Positions 14,500-24,192 of a stretch of DNA of 49,524 nucleotides are shown piece by piece. This stretch comes from Clostridia bacterium. GTDB lineage: Bacteria; Bacillota; Clostridia; Christensenellales; Aristaeellaceae. Numbering within the stretch: position 1 is the first letter of the stretch; the number at the start of each line of letters is the position of its first letter. The notes beneath the pieces are model-generated. The model was not told the origin of the DNA, made no database searches, and saw only the letters and a list, made by a program, of their open reading frames with translations. The stretch covers positions 1-49,524 of the forward strand of contig JAFRTK010000103.1 in the NCBI GenBank assembly GCA_017427165.1. Direction: 5' to 3'. The position numbers and the translations under genes are program-made.

Positions 14500-15426
14500 T
14501 TACCGCAGGAACCCGTTGATAATCTGCTCTTCCGCTTCCGCTTCGGTCAGTCCCAGCGTCATCAGCTTGATCAGCTGTTCCCCGGCAATCTTTCCGATCG
14601 CGGCTTCGTGGAACAGGGAAGCGTCCACATGGTTGGCCTCCAGGCCCGGTACCGCCAGGATCCGTCCCTGGTCCATGATGATGGAGTCGCATTCCGTATG
14701 GCCGCTGCAGGCGGCATTGCCAATGATCTTCGCGTCGAACTTCTGGTAGGAATGATCCCGGGCCACCGAGCGGCTGACGACGTCCGCGCTGGCGTTTTCG
14801 CCGTTCAGCGTCACCACATAGGTGCTCACGGCATTCTGGTCCCCGTGTGTCATCAGTCGTTCACGGACCACCAGTTTCGCGCCCGCGGCCAGTTCCGCGG
14901 TCGTGGTCCGCACGGTGTCGTCCACGCCCTTGATCTGGACCATTTCCATCTCCATATAGCTGTCCTCAGCCATATAGACCTCGGTGCCCGGATTCAGGAT
15001 TCGCTTGCCGCTTCCGTCTCCGGAGCCGTAATGCTTTTCCACATATCGGACCTTTGCGCCCTTTTCCAGGTAGAAACGGTGGATACCGTCATGCTGGGAA
15101 TCCTGGTTGCCGCAGTTGTCGATGCCGCATCCGGCAACAATCACAACATCCGCGTCCGCACCGACGAAGAAGTCATTGTACACAACCTCTTTCAGGCCGC
15201 TTTCCGTCATCACCACCGGAATATGGACGCTTTCACGCTTCGTCCCGGGTTTGATCCGGACCTCCAGGCCGCTGACCTCCTGCTTGGAGGTAATCTCAAT
15301 GTTCGCGGTGGACTGCCGTCCGGCGGACTGACTGTTGGAACGGATATTGTAGGCGCCCTCCGGTATTTCGTGGAGGTCCGCCACCTCCAGGAGCAGGCGT
15401 CTCTGTATTTCATCCAGTTTCATCAT
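14500..15426 (-). CDS. sufB: SufB/SufD-family Fe-S cluster scaffold protein
   Basis: 308 residues from the ATG at 15426, chosen because it overlaps the sufC stop (ATGA) and has GGGAGGG eight bases upstream; the frame is open further up. The C-terminal half has the SufBD signature: CSGHTECDS, then GLEANHVDASLFHEAAIGKIAGEQLIKLMTLGL and EEQIINGF. An upstream segment holds CGIDNCGNQD and HDGIHRFY. The family builds Fe-S clusters on a scaffold driven by the SufC ATPase. The protein is much shorter than standard SufB (about 470 residues), lacking most of the N-terminal region, and there is no sufD, sufS or sufU nearby. It therefore resembles the minimal two-gene SufB-SufC type described from archaea and some anaerobes. 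Confidence 0.85.
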   Translation of the reverse strand: MMKLDEIQRRLLLEVADLHEIPEGAYNIRSNSQSAGRQSTANIEITSKQEVSGLEVRIKPGTKRESVHIPVVMTESGLKEVVYNDFFVGADADVVIVAGCGIDNCGNQDSQHDGIHRFYLEKGAKVRYVEKHYGSGDGSGKRILNPGTEVYMAEDSYMEMEMVQIKGVDDTVRTTTAELAAGAKLVVRERLMTHGDQNAVSTYVVTLNGENASADVVSRSVARDHSYQKFDAKIIGNAACSGHTECDSIIMDQGRILAVPGLEANHVDASLFHEAAIGKIAGEQLIKLMTLGLTEAEAEEQIINGFLR

Positions 15427-16181
15427 TGCGCGTTCCCTCCCGGGCATGCCGCGCGGATCTGCCCTTCACACTCGGAAACTGCCGCCGCGCCGGCTGCCAG
15501 ACCGGGATAGATTTCTTCCCGTTTTCCCTTCCGGTCCACCACACCGTCCCGGATCACGACAATCTCGTCCGCGATGTTCAGGATCCGCTCCTGGTGGGAG
15601 ATAATCAGGATGGAGCTGTCCGCGATGGTTTCCCGCATATGCTGGAACACATCAATCAGGTTCCGGAAACTCCACAGGTCGATACCGGCTTCCGGTTCAT
15701 CGAACACGGACAGCTTTGCGTTGCGCGCAAGCACCGTCGCGATCTCGATCCGTTTCAGCTCGCCGCCGGAAAGGCTGGCGTTCACTTCCCGGTCCACATA
15801 ATCCCGGGCGCAGAGCCCGACCGCGGACAGGTATTCACACGCGTCCGCGATGGAGAGCTGCTTTCCGGCCGCGATCCGGATCAGGTCCAGCACCCGGATT
15901 CCCTTGAACCGCACGGGCTGCTGGAATGCGAAGCTGATCCCCATCCGGGCGCGCTCCGTCACGTTCTTCTCCGTGATATCCTCCCCGCCGAAAAAAATCC
16001 GTCCGCCGGTCGGCTTCTCAATGCCGGCAATCAGCTTTGCCAGCGTGGATTTTCCGCCGCCGTTCGGACCGGTAATCACAATCAGCTTCCGTTCCGGAAT
16101 CGTCAGGCTGACGTTCCGGATAATCTCTTTGCCTTGTCCCTCGGTTTCCACCTGGAAGGACAGTTCTTTCAGTTCCAGCAT
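15423..16181 (-). CDS. sufC: SufC-type ABC ATPase for Fe-S cluster assembly
   Basis: 252 residues. Walker A is GPNGGGKST, the Q-loop lies in SFAFQQPVRFKG, the signature is LSGGELKRIEIA, Walker B is LSVFDEPEAGIDLW, and the switch His is in ISHQ. The E-A-G-I-D and L-K-R-I-E features separate SufC from transport ATPases. It powers the SufB scaffold, whose gene follows with a four-base overlap. The start is five bases downstream of the Ppx/GppA gene, and no strong ribosome site is visible, so translation may depend on coupling. Confidence 0.92.
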   Translation of the reverse strand: MLELKELSFQVETEGQGKEIIRNVSLTIPERKLIVITGPNGGGKSTLAKLIAGIEKPTGGRIFFGGEDITEKNVTERARMGISFAFQQPVRFKGIRVLDLIRIAAGKQLSIADACEYLSAVGLCARDYVDREVNASLSGGELKRIEIATVLARNAKLSVFDEPEAGIDLWSFRNLIDVFQHMRETIADSSILIISHQERILNIADEIVVIRDGVVDRKGKREEIYPGLAAGAAAVSECEGQIRAACPGGNAQ

Positions 16182-16186
16182 GTCTG

Positions 16187-17107
16187 TTATCCGTTTTCCT
16201 TTCTTCCCTGCAGCTTCCTCCGCAGGTATCCGTCCATATTGCCCCGCTCACTGATGATAATCTCCGGAATCCCCAGATGGTTCATCACCGCCAGCAGGAT
16301 GCAGATTCCGTGCACAACAATATCCGCACGTCCCGGCTGCAGCCCGGGCAGTTTTTTCCGTTCCTCCAGCGTCATTTCCGCCAGTTCCCCGCCGATCTCC
16401 CGGATTTCCTTCCGGGCAATCCGCACGCCGTGCATGCTCGTGCGGTCCGTCCACGGAACCTTTTTGACCATGGCTGCCAGCGTGGTGAACGTGCCGCCCG
16501 TACCGACCCAGACATCCGGACAGCGGAAGCCTTCTGTTTCCGCCATCTTCTCACTCAGGATTTCCGTGGCGGCCTTTTCGGCAATCGCCATGTCGCTCCG
16601 GCTTTCCAGCTGGATCGACCGGAACAGCCGGACCGCGCCCATCTGGCAGGAGAACGCGCAGTCGATGTCCTCGCCGGTTCCGGTCACAATTTCCGTGCTT
16701 CCGCCGCCGATGTCAATCACGCCGCAGCGTCCCGGTCCGGCGGCTTCCGAAGCGCCGAGGAAGCTCAGGCGCGCCTCCTCCTCGCCGGAGATGATCACCG
16801 GCTCCGTTCCGGTCTGCCGTGCGATCTCCCGGATAAAATCCGCTCCGTTCGCGGCATCCCGCGCCGCGCTGGTGGCGAATACGTCCACTTCTTCCGCGCC
16901 CAGTTTCCGGGCTTCCGCAGCCAGGCGCCCGGCGGCCTCCGCCGTTCTCCGGATGCTCTCCGTGCTCAGGTTGCCGGCCCCATCCAGCCCGGCAAAAAGC
17001 CGTGTCCCCTCCCGGCCCCGCCAGCAGCGCACAAATATATCCCCGGTGGTTTCCACCACCAGCGCCCGGACGGAATTGGAGCCGATACCGACAACGGCAG
17101 ACCTCAT
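16187..17107 (-). CDS. Ppx/GppA-family phosphatase (exopolyphosphatase-like)
   Basis: 306 residues from the ATG at 17107, set by GGAGGT just upstream; the frame continues open to 17272 without a site and with unlikely composition. Ppx/GppA motifs: an N-terminal VVGIGSNSVRALVVE, a middle block EEARLSFLGA, then GVIDIGGGSTEIV, and near the end GVRIARKEIREIG and LQPGRADIVVHG. This ASKHA-fold family hydrolyses polyphosphate or the pppGpp 5' phosphate. The short length matches the single-module form without an HD domain. It lies 10 bases after the DivIC-like gene, in an operon with sufCB. Confidence 0.9.
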   Translation of the reverse strand: MRSAVVGIGSNSVRALVVETTGDIFVRCWRGREGTRLFAGLDGAGNLSTESIRRTAEAAGRLAAEARKLGAEEVDVFATSAARDAANGADFIREIARQTGTEPVIISGEEEARLSFLGASEAAGPGRCGVIDIGGGSTEIVTGTGEDIDCAFSCQMGAVRLFRSIQLESRSDMAIAEKAATEILSEKMAETEGFRCPDVWVGTGGTFTTLAAMVKKVPWTDRTSMHGVRIARKEIREIGGELAEMTLEERKKLPGLQPGRADIVVHGICILLAVMNHLGIPEIIISERGNMDGYLRRKLQGRKENG

Positions 17108-17117
17108 GGGGACCTCC

Positions 17118-17456
17118 TTACTGGGCCATTTCCTCCACCAGGATCCGTACCTCCGCTTCCGTATACGCGTCCAGCGCCTGCGGATTGGAATACTCAAAGC
17201 GGATGTCGTCCCGGTTGACATAGGAATAATTCTGGATTGCGGTGTATGCGATATAGTCGTCCGTCCCGACAAGGTCCATCTGGCCTGCCAGGTAGTTGTT
17301 TTCCTCCTCCAGCTTTGCCAGGGCGGTGCGCAGTTCTTCTTCCTTTTCCGCTTTGCGGTGGAGGTCGTTCTGCATCAGGATATGCAGGGTGAAAAAGACA
17401 ATCAGGATGGTGCCGATAATCACCAGGAATCCTTTGATATTCATGCTTCTGTTCAT
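17118..17456 (-). CDS. DivIC/FtsB/FtsL-like septum formation initiator
   Basis: 112 residues, ATG behind GGAGG. A short cytoplasmic end, one membrane helix (residues about 8-28), a coiled coil (about 30-60, EKEEELRTALAKLEEEN), then a compact C-terminal part with TDDYIAYTAIQNYSYVNRDDIRFEY. This is the DivIC/FtsB layout; these bitopic proteins bridge early and late divisome components. The C-terminal segment keeps the pattern of D-x-Y-I-x-x-x-A-x-x-x-x-Y-V found near the end of the family. DivIC and FtsL cannot be told apart here. Confidence 0.85.
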   Translation of the reverse strand: MNRSMNIKGFLVIIGTILIVFFTLHILMQNDLHRKAEKEEELRTALAKLEEENNYLAGQMDLVGTDDYIAYTAIQNYSYVNRDDIRFEYSNPQALDAYTEAEVRILVEEMAQ

Positions 17457-17545
17457 CCCGATCCTCCTTTCCCTCCGCGGTTTTCCTTATCTGTAACAAT
17501 TCTCCGTTTATCCATCGGGTTCCTTCCGGAACGCCGGCTTTTTCA

Positions 17546-20500
17546 TCAGAACATACTGATCTGGTTGGTTTCAGACAAACCGTCCAGGGCGCCATGGAGC
17601 CGGAGCAGGTCAATGATGGAGGAACCAACCCGTCCGCGGGTCTGCAGGTCCTCGATGCTGATGAACGGCCTTTCCTTCCTCGCTTCCACAATCGGCACGG
17701 CGGCACTTTCGCCCAGGCCCGGCAGGCTGATAAACGGACAGCGGATGTTGCCGTCCTCAATCAGGAACTTCCGGACATCGCTCCGGTACAGGTCCACCGG
17801 CAGGAAGCGGATCCCGCGCATGTTCATCTCCAGCACCAGCTCCAGGCAGGTCATGATATCCTTGTCCCGGGCCGTCGGCTTATCCATGTTCCGGATTTCC
17901 GAAATCCGCTGCCGCGCGGCATCCGGGGACAGGATCATGGTGGACGCGTCAAATCCGTCCCCGCGCACGGTGAAATACGCGCAGTAATAGGCCAGCGGAT
18001 GATGCAGCTTGAACCATGCCACACGCAGGCTCATCGTCACATAGGCCACCGCGTGTCCCTTCGGGAACATGTATTTGATCTTTTTGCAGCTGTCCATGAA
18101 CCATTCCGGCACATTCACCGCGTTCATGGCTTCTTCCATCTCCGGCTTCAGGCCTTTTCCCTTCCGGACGCTTTCCATGGTGGTAAAGGCCAGCTTCGGC
18201 TTTACCCCCTTGTCCATCAGGTAATTCATAATGTCATCACGGCAGCAGACGCACTCGCTCAGCGTCGCGGTTCCATTGGCAATGATCTCCTGCGCGTTCC
18301 CCAGCCATACATCCGTGCCGTGGCTCAGGCCGGAAATCCGCAGCAGTTCCTCCATGGTATGCGGCCGGGTTTCCTCCAGCATGCCCCGCACGAAACCGGT
18401 GCCGAATTCCGGCACGCCGTAGGTACCGGTGTTGCACAGAATATCGTCCGTCGTAACGCCCAGCGCCTCCGGGGAGGTAAACAGGCTGCGTACGCCCTGA
18501 TCGTCCAGCGGCACATCCCGGAAATTGACACCCGTCAGCATCTCCAGCTCATGCATCATGGTCGGGTCATCATGGCCGAGGCAGTCCAGCTTCACCAGGA
18601 TATCATGCATGGAGTTGAAGTCGAAGTGCGTGGTGGTGAAGTCGCTTTCCAGGTCGTCCGCCGGGTGCTGCACGGCTGTGAAATCATAGATCTCGTATTC
18701 CAGGGGCACAACCACCATGCCGCCGGGGTGCTGGCCGGTTGTCCGCTTGACGCCCGTGCATGTCAGGGCCAGGCGTTCCTTCTCGGCATTGCCTGCCTGA
18801 ATATTGCGCTCCTCCAGATATTTCAGCACATAGCCGTAGGCGGTCTTGTCCGCCAGGCCGCTGATGGTGCCGGCCCGGAATACATGGTCATGGCCAAACA
18901 GTTCTTCCACGTAATGGTGTGCCCGGTTCTGGTACTCACCGGAAAAATTCAGGTCAATATCCGGCACCTTGTCGCCTTCAAAGCCGAGGAACACCTCAAA
19001 CGGAATATCAAACCCGTCCTTCGTCAGCGGTGCGCCGCATTCCGGACAGTCCCTGTCCGGCAGGTCCACTCCCACATGGTACATGCTTTTATCCACGTCG
19101 AAAAAGCCCTTCCGGCAGTGGACGCAGCGGTAATGCGGCGGCAGCGCGTTCACCTCGGTAATTCCGCACATGCGCGCCACCAGGCTCGATCCGACGCTGC
19201 CCCGGCTTCCGACGAGGTATCCGTCCTCCAGGGAGCGGGAAACCAGCTTCTGGGCAATTGCGTACAGCGTGCAGTAGCCGTATCCGACAATGGATTTCAG
19301 TTCCTTTTTCAGCCGCGCCTCGACGATCTCCGGCAGTGGATTGCCGTACAGCTCCTCCGCGGTATCCCAGGTCATTTCCTGGATCATATCCTCCGCGAAA
19401 TCCCAGTAAGGCTGGAAGGTATCCTCCCCTTTGGGATGCTTCGGAAACAGCCTGATTTCCTCCACCATCTCCGCGATCTTCCGCGGATTGTCAATCACGA
19501 CCTCCCGGGCTTTTTCCTCGCCGAGATAGGCAAACTCCTCCAGCATTTCCTCGGTGGTTTTGAAATAGAGGGGCGGCTGCAGGTCCGCGTCGCTGTATTT
19601 CAGGCCGGCCTGGATAATCGCCCGCCCGATGGAATCCTTCGGGTCCAGGAAATGCACGTCGCCGGTTGCCGCGACAGGCAGTCCCAGTTCCTCTCCCAGC
19701 TGCACAATCACCCGGTTCAGGTTCCGCAGCTCCTCCTCGGAGCTGACCTGCCCCTCCCGGAGCAGGAACGCATTGTTCCCGATCGGCTGGATTTCCAGGT
19801 AATCGTAGAAGGACGCGATTTCCTTCAGGCGCTCATGGCTTTCCCCGGCCAGCACTGCACGGAACAGTTCTCCCGCCTCGCAGGCACTGCCGAGGATCAG
19901 GCCTTCCCGGTATTTCCGGATCAGTTCCCGCGGCATATGCGGGGTCCGCTTGAAGTATTCCAGGTGGCTGATCGATACCAGCCGGTTCAGGTTCACCAGG
20001 CCGGTCCGGTTTTTCGCCAGCAGGATAATATGCCAGCTTTCGCCGATTGCCCCGCCGCGCAGTGCCTCGTTCAGGTCCCGGTCGCTGACGATGTCCGGAT
20101 ACTGTTCCCGGGTATCGTCAAACATCCGTTTCAGGCATCCGGCTGTGGCGGCCGCGTCATGCACGGCCCGGTGCGCGTTTTTCAGGCTGACGCCCAGGTG
20201 CTTGCACAGTGCGCCCAGCCGGAATGATTTCAGCTGTGGATACAGTTTCCGCGCGTAGCTCAGCGTATCCAGCACCGGGCCGTTCCACTCCAGGCCGATA
20301 CGCCGCAGCTCCGCACGCATCAGGCTGATGTCAAAGTTTGCGTTATGTGCCGCCAGCGGCAGCCCGCCGATGAATTCCATCAGCTGCGGCAGCGCTTCCT
20401 CCGCGGTGGGCTGGCCCTCCAGCTGCATATCGGTGATCCCGGTAATTTCCGTTATTTTCGGCGGCAGCGCTTCCCGGGGATCCACAAGCATCTCAAAGGA

Positions 20501-21997
20501 ATCCGAAACCACGCCGTTCACCAGCTTCACCGCGCCGATTTCAATAATCCGCGCCTTGCCGGTATTCAGGCCTGTGCTCTCAAAGTCCAGCACGACGATC
20601 GGCCCGTCATATGGGTTCCCCGCCGGATTATCCACCACGGCTTTTTCCTCGATCAGGTAACCTTCGCAGCCGGGAATCAGTCGGATTTTCCCTTTGGCGG
20701 CACGGAAAGCCGCCGGGAAGGACTGCAGCACACCGTGGTCGGTGATGGCCACGGCCGGATGGCCCCATTTCACGGCACGGGCAATCAGGTCCTCCGCCTT
20801 CGTCAGCGCGTCCATCGTGGACATGTTCGTATGCATATGGAGCTCCACGCGCTTCTCCGGCGCGTTGTCCTGGCGCTCCTCCTTTTCCGTTTCCACCATG
20901 TCCCGCACGGTCATGGAAAGCTCGCGGGCATAGCTGTCATACTGGCAGTCGCCGCGCAGGCGGACATGCATGCCGACCTTGATCCGGTCGATTTTGTCCT
21001 GGACGGCCTGGCGTTCCTCATCCGTAATCGGGATTTCCTCCGCCTCTTCCTTCCGGACAAAGCGGGTCCGGTAGCGCAGGAAAACCTTGCACAGGACAGA
21101 GCTGGTAAAGTCCGTCACCGCGAAGGAAACCAGGACGCGCTCGCCGCCCTTCAGTTCCTTCGTTTCCAGCTTGAAGACCTCTCCCTCGATCACGGTAATT
21201 CCGCTTTCGCTGGTCAGGCTCTTGATCTCCACGGGCTTTTCCGCGACGCTGCGGCCGATAATCGGTTTTCCGACCGTCTGCGCCTCGGGGTGTTCCTCTT
21301 CCTTCCCCGTACGCGGCTTCCGCGGCGTGCTCTTCCGCTCGCCCTTCGCCGCGGCGGACGGTTCCGCCCCGCCGACGTTCCCGGTCCCGTAACGCTGTTC
21401 CATTTCCTCCCGCGTCACGGTGATCACCGCCTGCTGTTCCCGTTCCTCCCGGATTTTGCGCAGGCGTTCCTCCCGGTCTCCGGCTACGGTCATTTCCACC
21501 CGCACCCGGGCGTCAAAGATCTCCTGAATCGCCCGGGCCAGCCGCGGTCCCGCATTCTTCTCGCTCATCACCTGCAGGCTGAACTCGTCCGGGAAGAGCA
21601 GGGTCAGGATCGCTTCCTCCGCTTCCCCGAAAGTTTCATCCCCCCGCAGCTGGTTTTTCTCGATCTGCCAGTCAATCTGCCCGATCCACCCGCGGGCGGC
21701 CGGGTAATTCCGGCGCAGAAAATCGTCCAGCACCTGGCGGTATTCCGTCGGATCCTCCAGGAAACGGACGCGCAGGCCGGGGGAAATAATGCGCACCGCA
21801 AGCGGCCGGCCCGGGAAGATCTCCTTCAGCAGCTTTTCCATCTGCAGGAACTGCTTCTCGCCGGCCAGCACGGTGCTTTCAAATGTGATATATGTTTTTC
21901 GCAAAGATCTGACATACGTGACCCGGGGCGCGGAAAGCTTTCCCGCCAGTTCCGGTATCTCCCGCGCGATGCGCGCCATCAAATCCTCGTAGCTCAT
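17546..21997 (-). CDS. polC: DNA polymerase III alpha subunit, PolC type
   Basis: 1483 residues from the ATG at 21997 (GAAGGA upstream); a longer open frame has no support. Domain order is typical of PolC: N-terminal region with a Lys/Arg-rich linker (near residues 195-245), an OB domain, a PHP domain starting VELHMHTNMS (near 385) that is interrupted by the DEDDh proofreading exonuclease (LDFESTG near 469, then AAHNANFD and HRAVHDAAAT), and the C-family polymerase. A four-Cys zinc site (CVHC near 957, CPEC near 985) and the catalytic PDIDLNF (near 1014) are present, then GQHPGGMVV. The last residues QISMF fit a sliding-clamp binding motif. This is the essential leading-strand replicase of low-GC-type Gram-positives. 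It lies 37 bases after ispG. Confidence 0.97.
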   Translation of the reverse strand: MSYEDLMARIAREIPELAGKLSAPRVTYVRSLRKTYITFESTVLAGEKQFLQMEKLLKEIFPGRPLAVRIISPGLRVRFLEDPTEYRQVLDDFLRRNYPAARGWIGQIDWQIEKNQLRGDETFGEAEEAILTLLFPDEFSLQVMSEKNAGPRLARAIQEIFDARVRVEMTVAGDREERLRKIREEREQQAVITVTREEMEQRYGTGNVGGAEPSAAAKGERKSTPRKPRTGKEEEHPEAQTVGKPIIGRSVAEKPVEIKSLTSESGITVIEGEVFKLETKELKGGERVLVSFAVTDFTSSVLCKVFLRYRTRFVRKEEAEEIPITDEERQAVQDKIDRIKVGMHVRLRGDCQYDSYARELSMTVRDMVETEKEERQDNAPEKRVELHMHTNMSTMDALTKAEDLIARAVKWGHPAVAITDHGVLQSFPAAFRAAKGKIRLIPGCEGYLIEEKAVVDNPAGNPYDGPIVVLDFESTGLNTGKARIIEIGAVKLVNGVVSDSFEMLVDPREALPPKITEITGITDMQLEGQPTAEEALPQLMEFIGGLPLAAHNANFDISLMRAELRRIGLEWNGPVLDTLSYARKLYPQLKSFRLGALCKHLGVSLKNAHRAVHDAAATAGCLKRMFDDTREQYPDIVSDRDLNEALRGGAIGESWHIILLAKNRTGLVNLNRLVSISHLEYFKRTPHMPRELIRKYREGLILGSACEAGELFRAVLAGESHERLKEIASFYDYLEIQPIGNNAFLLREGQVSSEEELRNLNRVIVQLGEELGLPVAATGDVHFLDPKDSIGRAIIQAGLKYSDADLQPPLYFKTTEEMLEEFAYLGEEKAREVVIDNPRKIAEMVEEIRLFPKHPKGEDTFQPYWDFAEDMIQEMTWDTAEELYGNPLPEIVEARLKKELKSIVGYGYCTLYAIAQKLVSRSLEDGYLVGSRGSVGSSLVARMCGITEVNALPPHYRCVHCRKGFFDVDKSMYHVGVDLPDRDCPECGAPLTKDGFDIPFEVFLGFEGDKVPDIDLNFSGEYQNRAHHYVEELFGHDHVFRAGTISGLADKTAYGYVLKYLEERNIQAGNAEKERLALTCTGVKRTTGQHPGGMVVVPLEYEIYDFTAVQHPADDLESDFTTTHFDFNSMHDILVKLDCLGHDDPTMMHELEMLTGVNFRDVPLDDQGVRSLFTSPEALGVTTDDILCNTGTYGVPEFGTGFVRGMLEETRPHTMEELLRISGLSHGTDVWLGNAQEIIANGTATLSECVCCRDDIMNYLMDKGVKPKLAFTTMESVRKGKGLKPEMEEAMNAVNVPEWFMDSCKKIKYMFPKGHAVAYVTMSLRVAWFKLHHPLAYYCAYFTVRGDGFDASTMILSPDAARQRISEIRNMDKPTARDKDIMTCLELVLEMNMRGIRFLPVDLYRSDVRKFLIEDGNIRCPFISLPGLGESAAVPIVEARKERPFISIEDLQTRGRVGSSIIDLLRLHGALDGLSETNQISMF

Positions 21998-22034
21998 TGA
22001 TCCTTCATTCCATGTCCCGGTTTCCGGTGTCTGT

Positions 22035-23087
22035 TCAGTCCGCCGTCCGGCTGATCCTTCTCCGCACTTCGGCAATCAGCTGTTCCGCCAGGTCGCCTTC
22101 CACCTTCCGGGGCTCTTCTCCCTTGACAAACAGCACGCCGCCGCTCTTTCCGCCGGCAATCCCGACGTCCGCTTCCCGGCCCTCGCCCAGGCCGTTCACC
22201 ACACACCCCATCACCGCCACCTTCAGCGGAACGGTCACATCCGAAAGCTCCTCTTCCACGCGTTTCCCGATTTCTGCCACGGGAATGCAGGTCCGTCCGC
22301 AGGTGGGGCACGCAATCAGCTGGACGCCGCGCACGCGCAGGTCCAGCGCCCGCAGGATATCCCATGCGGCTTTCGCTTCCGGTACCGGATCCCCGCTCAG
22401 GCTGACGCGGATTGTATCCCCGATGCCGTCCGCCAGCAGCGCCCCGATGCCGATGGCGCTCTTCACCGTTCCCTGGCCCGGAAGACCCGCTTCTGTCACA
22501 CCGACATGCAGCGGATATCCGCAGCGCTCATGCGCGAGGCGGTATGCAGCGATGGTCAGCTTCACGTCGCTGGATTTCATGCTCAGCACGATGTCCTCAA
22601 ACCCGACCTTTTCCAGGATCCGGGCATGCCCGAGCGCGCTTTCCACCAGGCATTCCGCTGTGGGTCCGCCGTACTTCGCCAGCAGCTCCTTTTCCACGGA
22701 ACCGCTGTTCACGCCGATCCGGATCGGAATGTGATGCGCCTTCGCGCAGTCTGCCACCATCCGTACACGGTCTTCCCGGCCGATATTCCCCGGGTTGATC
22801 CGCAGCTTCGCGATTCCATTCTCCGCGGAGCGGATCGCCAGCTGATAGTCAAAGTGGATATCCGCCACCAGCGGCACCGGGCTCCGGTCCGTCAGGGTTT
22901 TCACCGCTTCCGCGCAGGCTTCGTCATACACGCTGACCCGCACCAGGTCGCATCCCGCATCATGCAGCGCGCGGATCTGCGCCAGTGTGGCCTCCGTATC
23001 CCGGGTATCGGTATTGGTCATGCTCTGCACCAGTACCGGGTTCCCGCCGCCCAGCCTCAGCTTTCCGATCTGTACTTCCCTGGTCAT
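22035..23087 (-). CDS. ispG: 4-hydroxy-3-methylbut-2-en-1-yl diphosphate synthase (IspG/GcpE)
   Basis: 350 residues, ATG behind GGGAGGAA. The start of the mature fold reads VQIGKLRLGGGNPVLVQSMTNTDTRDTE, and the TIM barrel includes VPLVADIHFDYQLA and RINPGNIG. The C-terminal [4Fe-4S] part has CPTCGRT followed by MGCVVNGLGEGREADVGIAGG, giving the three cluster Cys residues. It converts MEcPP to HMBPP in the methylerythritol phosphate isoprenoid pathway. With dxr two genes upstream and uppS in the same run, it supplies undecaprenyl carrier for wall synthesis. Its Fe-S cluster links it functionally to sufCB further downstream. Confidence 0.97.
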   Translation of the reverse strand: MTREVQIGKLRLGGGNPVLVQSMTNTDTRDTEATLAQIRALHDAGCDLVRVSVYDEACAEAVKTLTDRSPVPLVADIHFDYQLAIRSAENGIAKLRINPGNIGREDRVRMVADCAKAHHIPIRIGVNSGSVEKELLAKYGGPTAECLVESALGHARILEKVGFEDIVLSMKSSDVKLTIAAYRLAHERCGYPLHVGVTEAGLPGQGTVKSAIGIGALLADGIGDTIRVSLSGDPVPEAKAAWDILRALDLRVRGVQLIACPTCGRTCIPVAEIGKRVEEELSDVTVPLKVAVMGCVVNGLGEGREADVGIAGGKSGGVLFVKGEEPRKVEGDLAEQLIAEVRRRISRTAD

Positions 23088-23115
23088 GCCGCTTTCCTCC
23101 CGTTTATCCGGTCAC

Positions 23116-24189
23116 TCACTGAAACAGTCGGGTTACATCCTGGAAGGTGATGAAAATGATAAATCCGAACAGCAGCACCATTCCCGCCACATGGACGATG
23201 GCTTCCTTCTCCGGCGGTATCGCCTTTCCGCGGATGACCTCCACGATTCCGAATACCAGGCGGCTTCCGTCCAGTCCGGGAATCGGCAGCAGGTTCATAA
23301 TCCCCAGGTTGATGGAAAGGAAAACCAGCAGGTCGATAAACGCCCGGAAACCGTTCTGCTGCACCTTGTCCGCCACCATGGTAATTATACCGATCGGACC
23401 GGCCGTCTGGTCCAGCCCTTCCCCGGTGGTTACCAGCTTTTTCAATGCGTCAACCAGCGCTCCCGAATAATACGTGCATGTATCCCACGCAAGGCGGAAT
23501 CCCTCCGTAAAGCTGACCGGCTGGATTTCCGCCCGGATATACTGCCCGATATAAACGCCAATCTGGTACTTTTCAGCATCCTCGTTCCATTCCGGGGTCA
23601 GGCTGAGTTCCAGGGTTTCCTCCCCCCGCTTCACATTGGCCTGCAGGGGTTCATCCCCATCCTTCCAGCCTGAAATCGTATTCAGGAGGGTCTCTGCTGT
23701 ACCATCCAGCATATTCGCCCCGTTGATCGCGGTGATGATATCCCCGTCCTTCATTCCCGCGCGCTGTGCCGGACCGGATGCCATGACCTGGGAGATGAAG
23801 GGATCCACCTCTCCGGTCGGCACCATGTTTCCGGCACACCAGAAAAACACGACCGCCACGCAGAATGCCAGCACAAAGTTCATCAGCGGGCCCATCAGGA
23901 TCACAAACATCCGCTTCCAGACGTTCTGCTTCGCGAACGCCCGCGGGTCGTCCTTCGACTCGCCTTTGGTGTCATCTTCGCCGTAGAAGGCGCAGAATCC
24001 GCCCAGCGGAACCGCGCGGACCGAGAAATCCGTCTCGTACTTTTTGCTTTTCCACTTCAGCAGCTTCGGGCCGAAGCCGACCGAAAATTCCGTCACATCA
24101 ATCTTCATCAGGCGCGCTGCCATAAAATGCCCGAACTCGTGCACCACGATCAGGATCGCCAGCAGCAGGATCGCCACTATAATATACAC
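23116..24189 (-). CDS. rseP: site-2 zinc metalloprotease RseP/RasP
   Basis: 357 residues from a GTG at 24189, three bases after the dxr stop. The first helix carries HEFGH (His17, Glu18, His21), the zinc motif of M50 intramembrane proteases. A region rich in GFGPKLLKW follows. A PDZ domain lies near residues 140-220 (SGPAQRAGMKDGDIITAINGAN). The third metal ligand is in NLLPIPGLDGSRL near the C-terminal helices. It cleaves membrane-bound anti-sigma factors and signal peptides; targets cannot be inferred. Its position between dxr and ispG is the common Bacillota order. Confidence 0.95.
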   Translation of the reverse strand: MYIIVAILLLAILIVVHEFGHFMAARLMKIDVTEFSVGFGPKLLKWKSKKYETDFSVRAVPLGGFCAFYGEDDTKGESKDDPRAFAKQNVWKRMFVILMGPLMNFVLAFCVAVVFFWCAGNMVPTGEVDPFISQVMASGPAQRAGMKDGDIITAINGANMLDGTAETLLNTISGWKDGDEPLQANVKRGEETLELSLTPEWNEDAEKYQIGVYIGQYIRAEIQPVSFTEGFRLAWDTCTYYSGALVDALKKLVTTGEGLDQTAGPIGIITMVADKVQQNGFRAFIDLLVFLSINLGIMNLLPIPGLDGSRLVFGIVEVIRGKAIPPEKEAIVHVAGMVLLFGFIIFITFQDVTRLFQ

Positions 24190-24192
24190 GTC

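Noticed and set aside
15426-17987. 853-codon open frame on the plus strand
   Set aside because: Antisense to sufC, the Ppx/GppA gene, the DivIC-like gene and the end of polC.
17594-20227. 877-codon open frame on the plus strand
   Set aside because: Antisense to polC, no ribosome site, no motifs.
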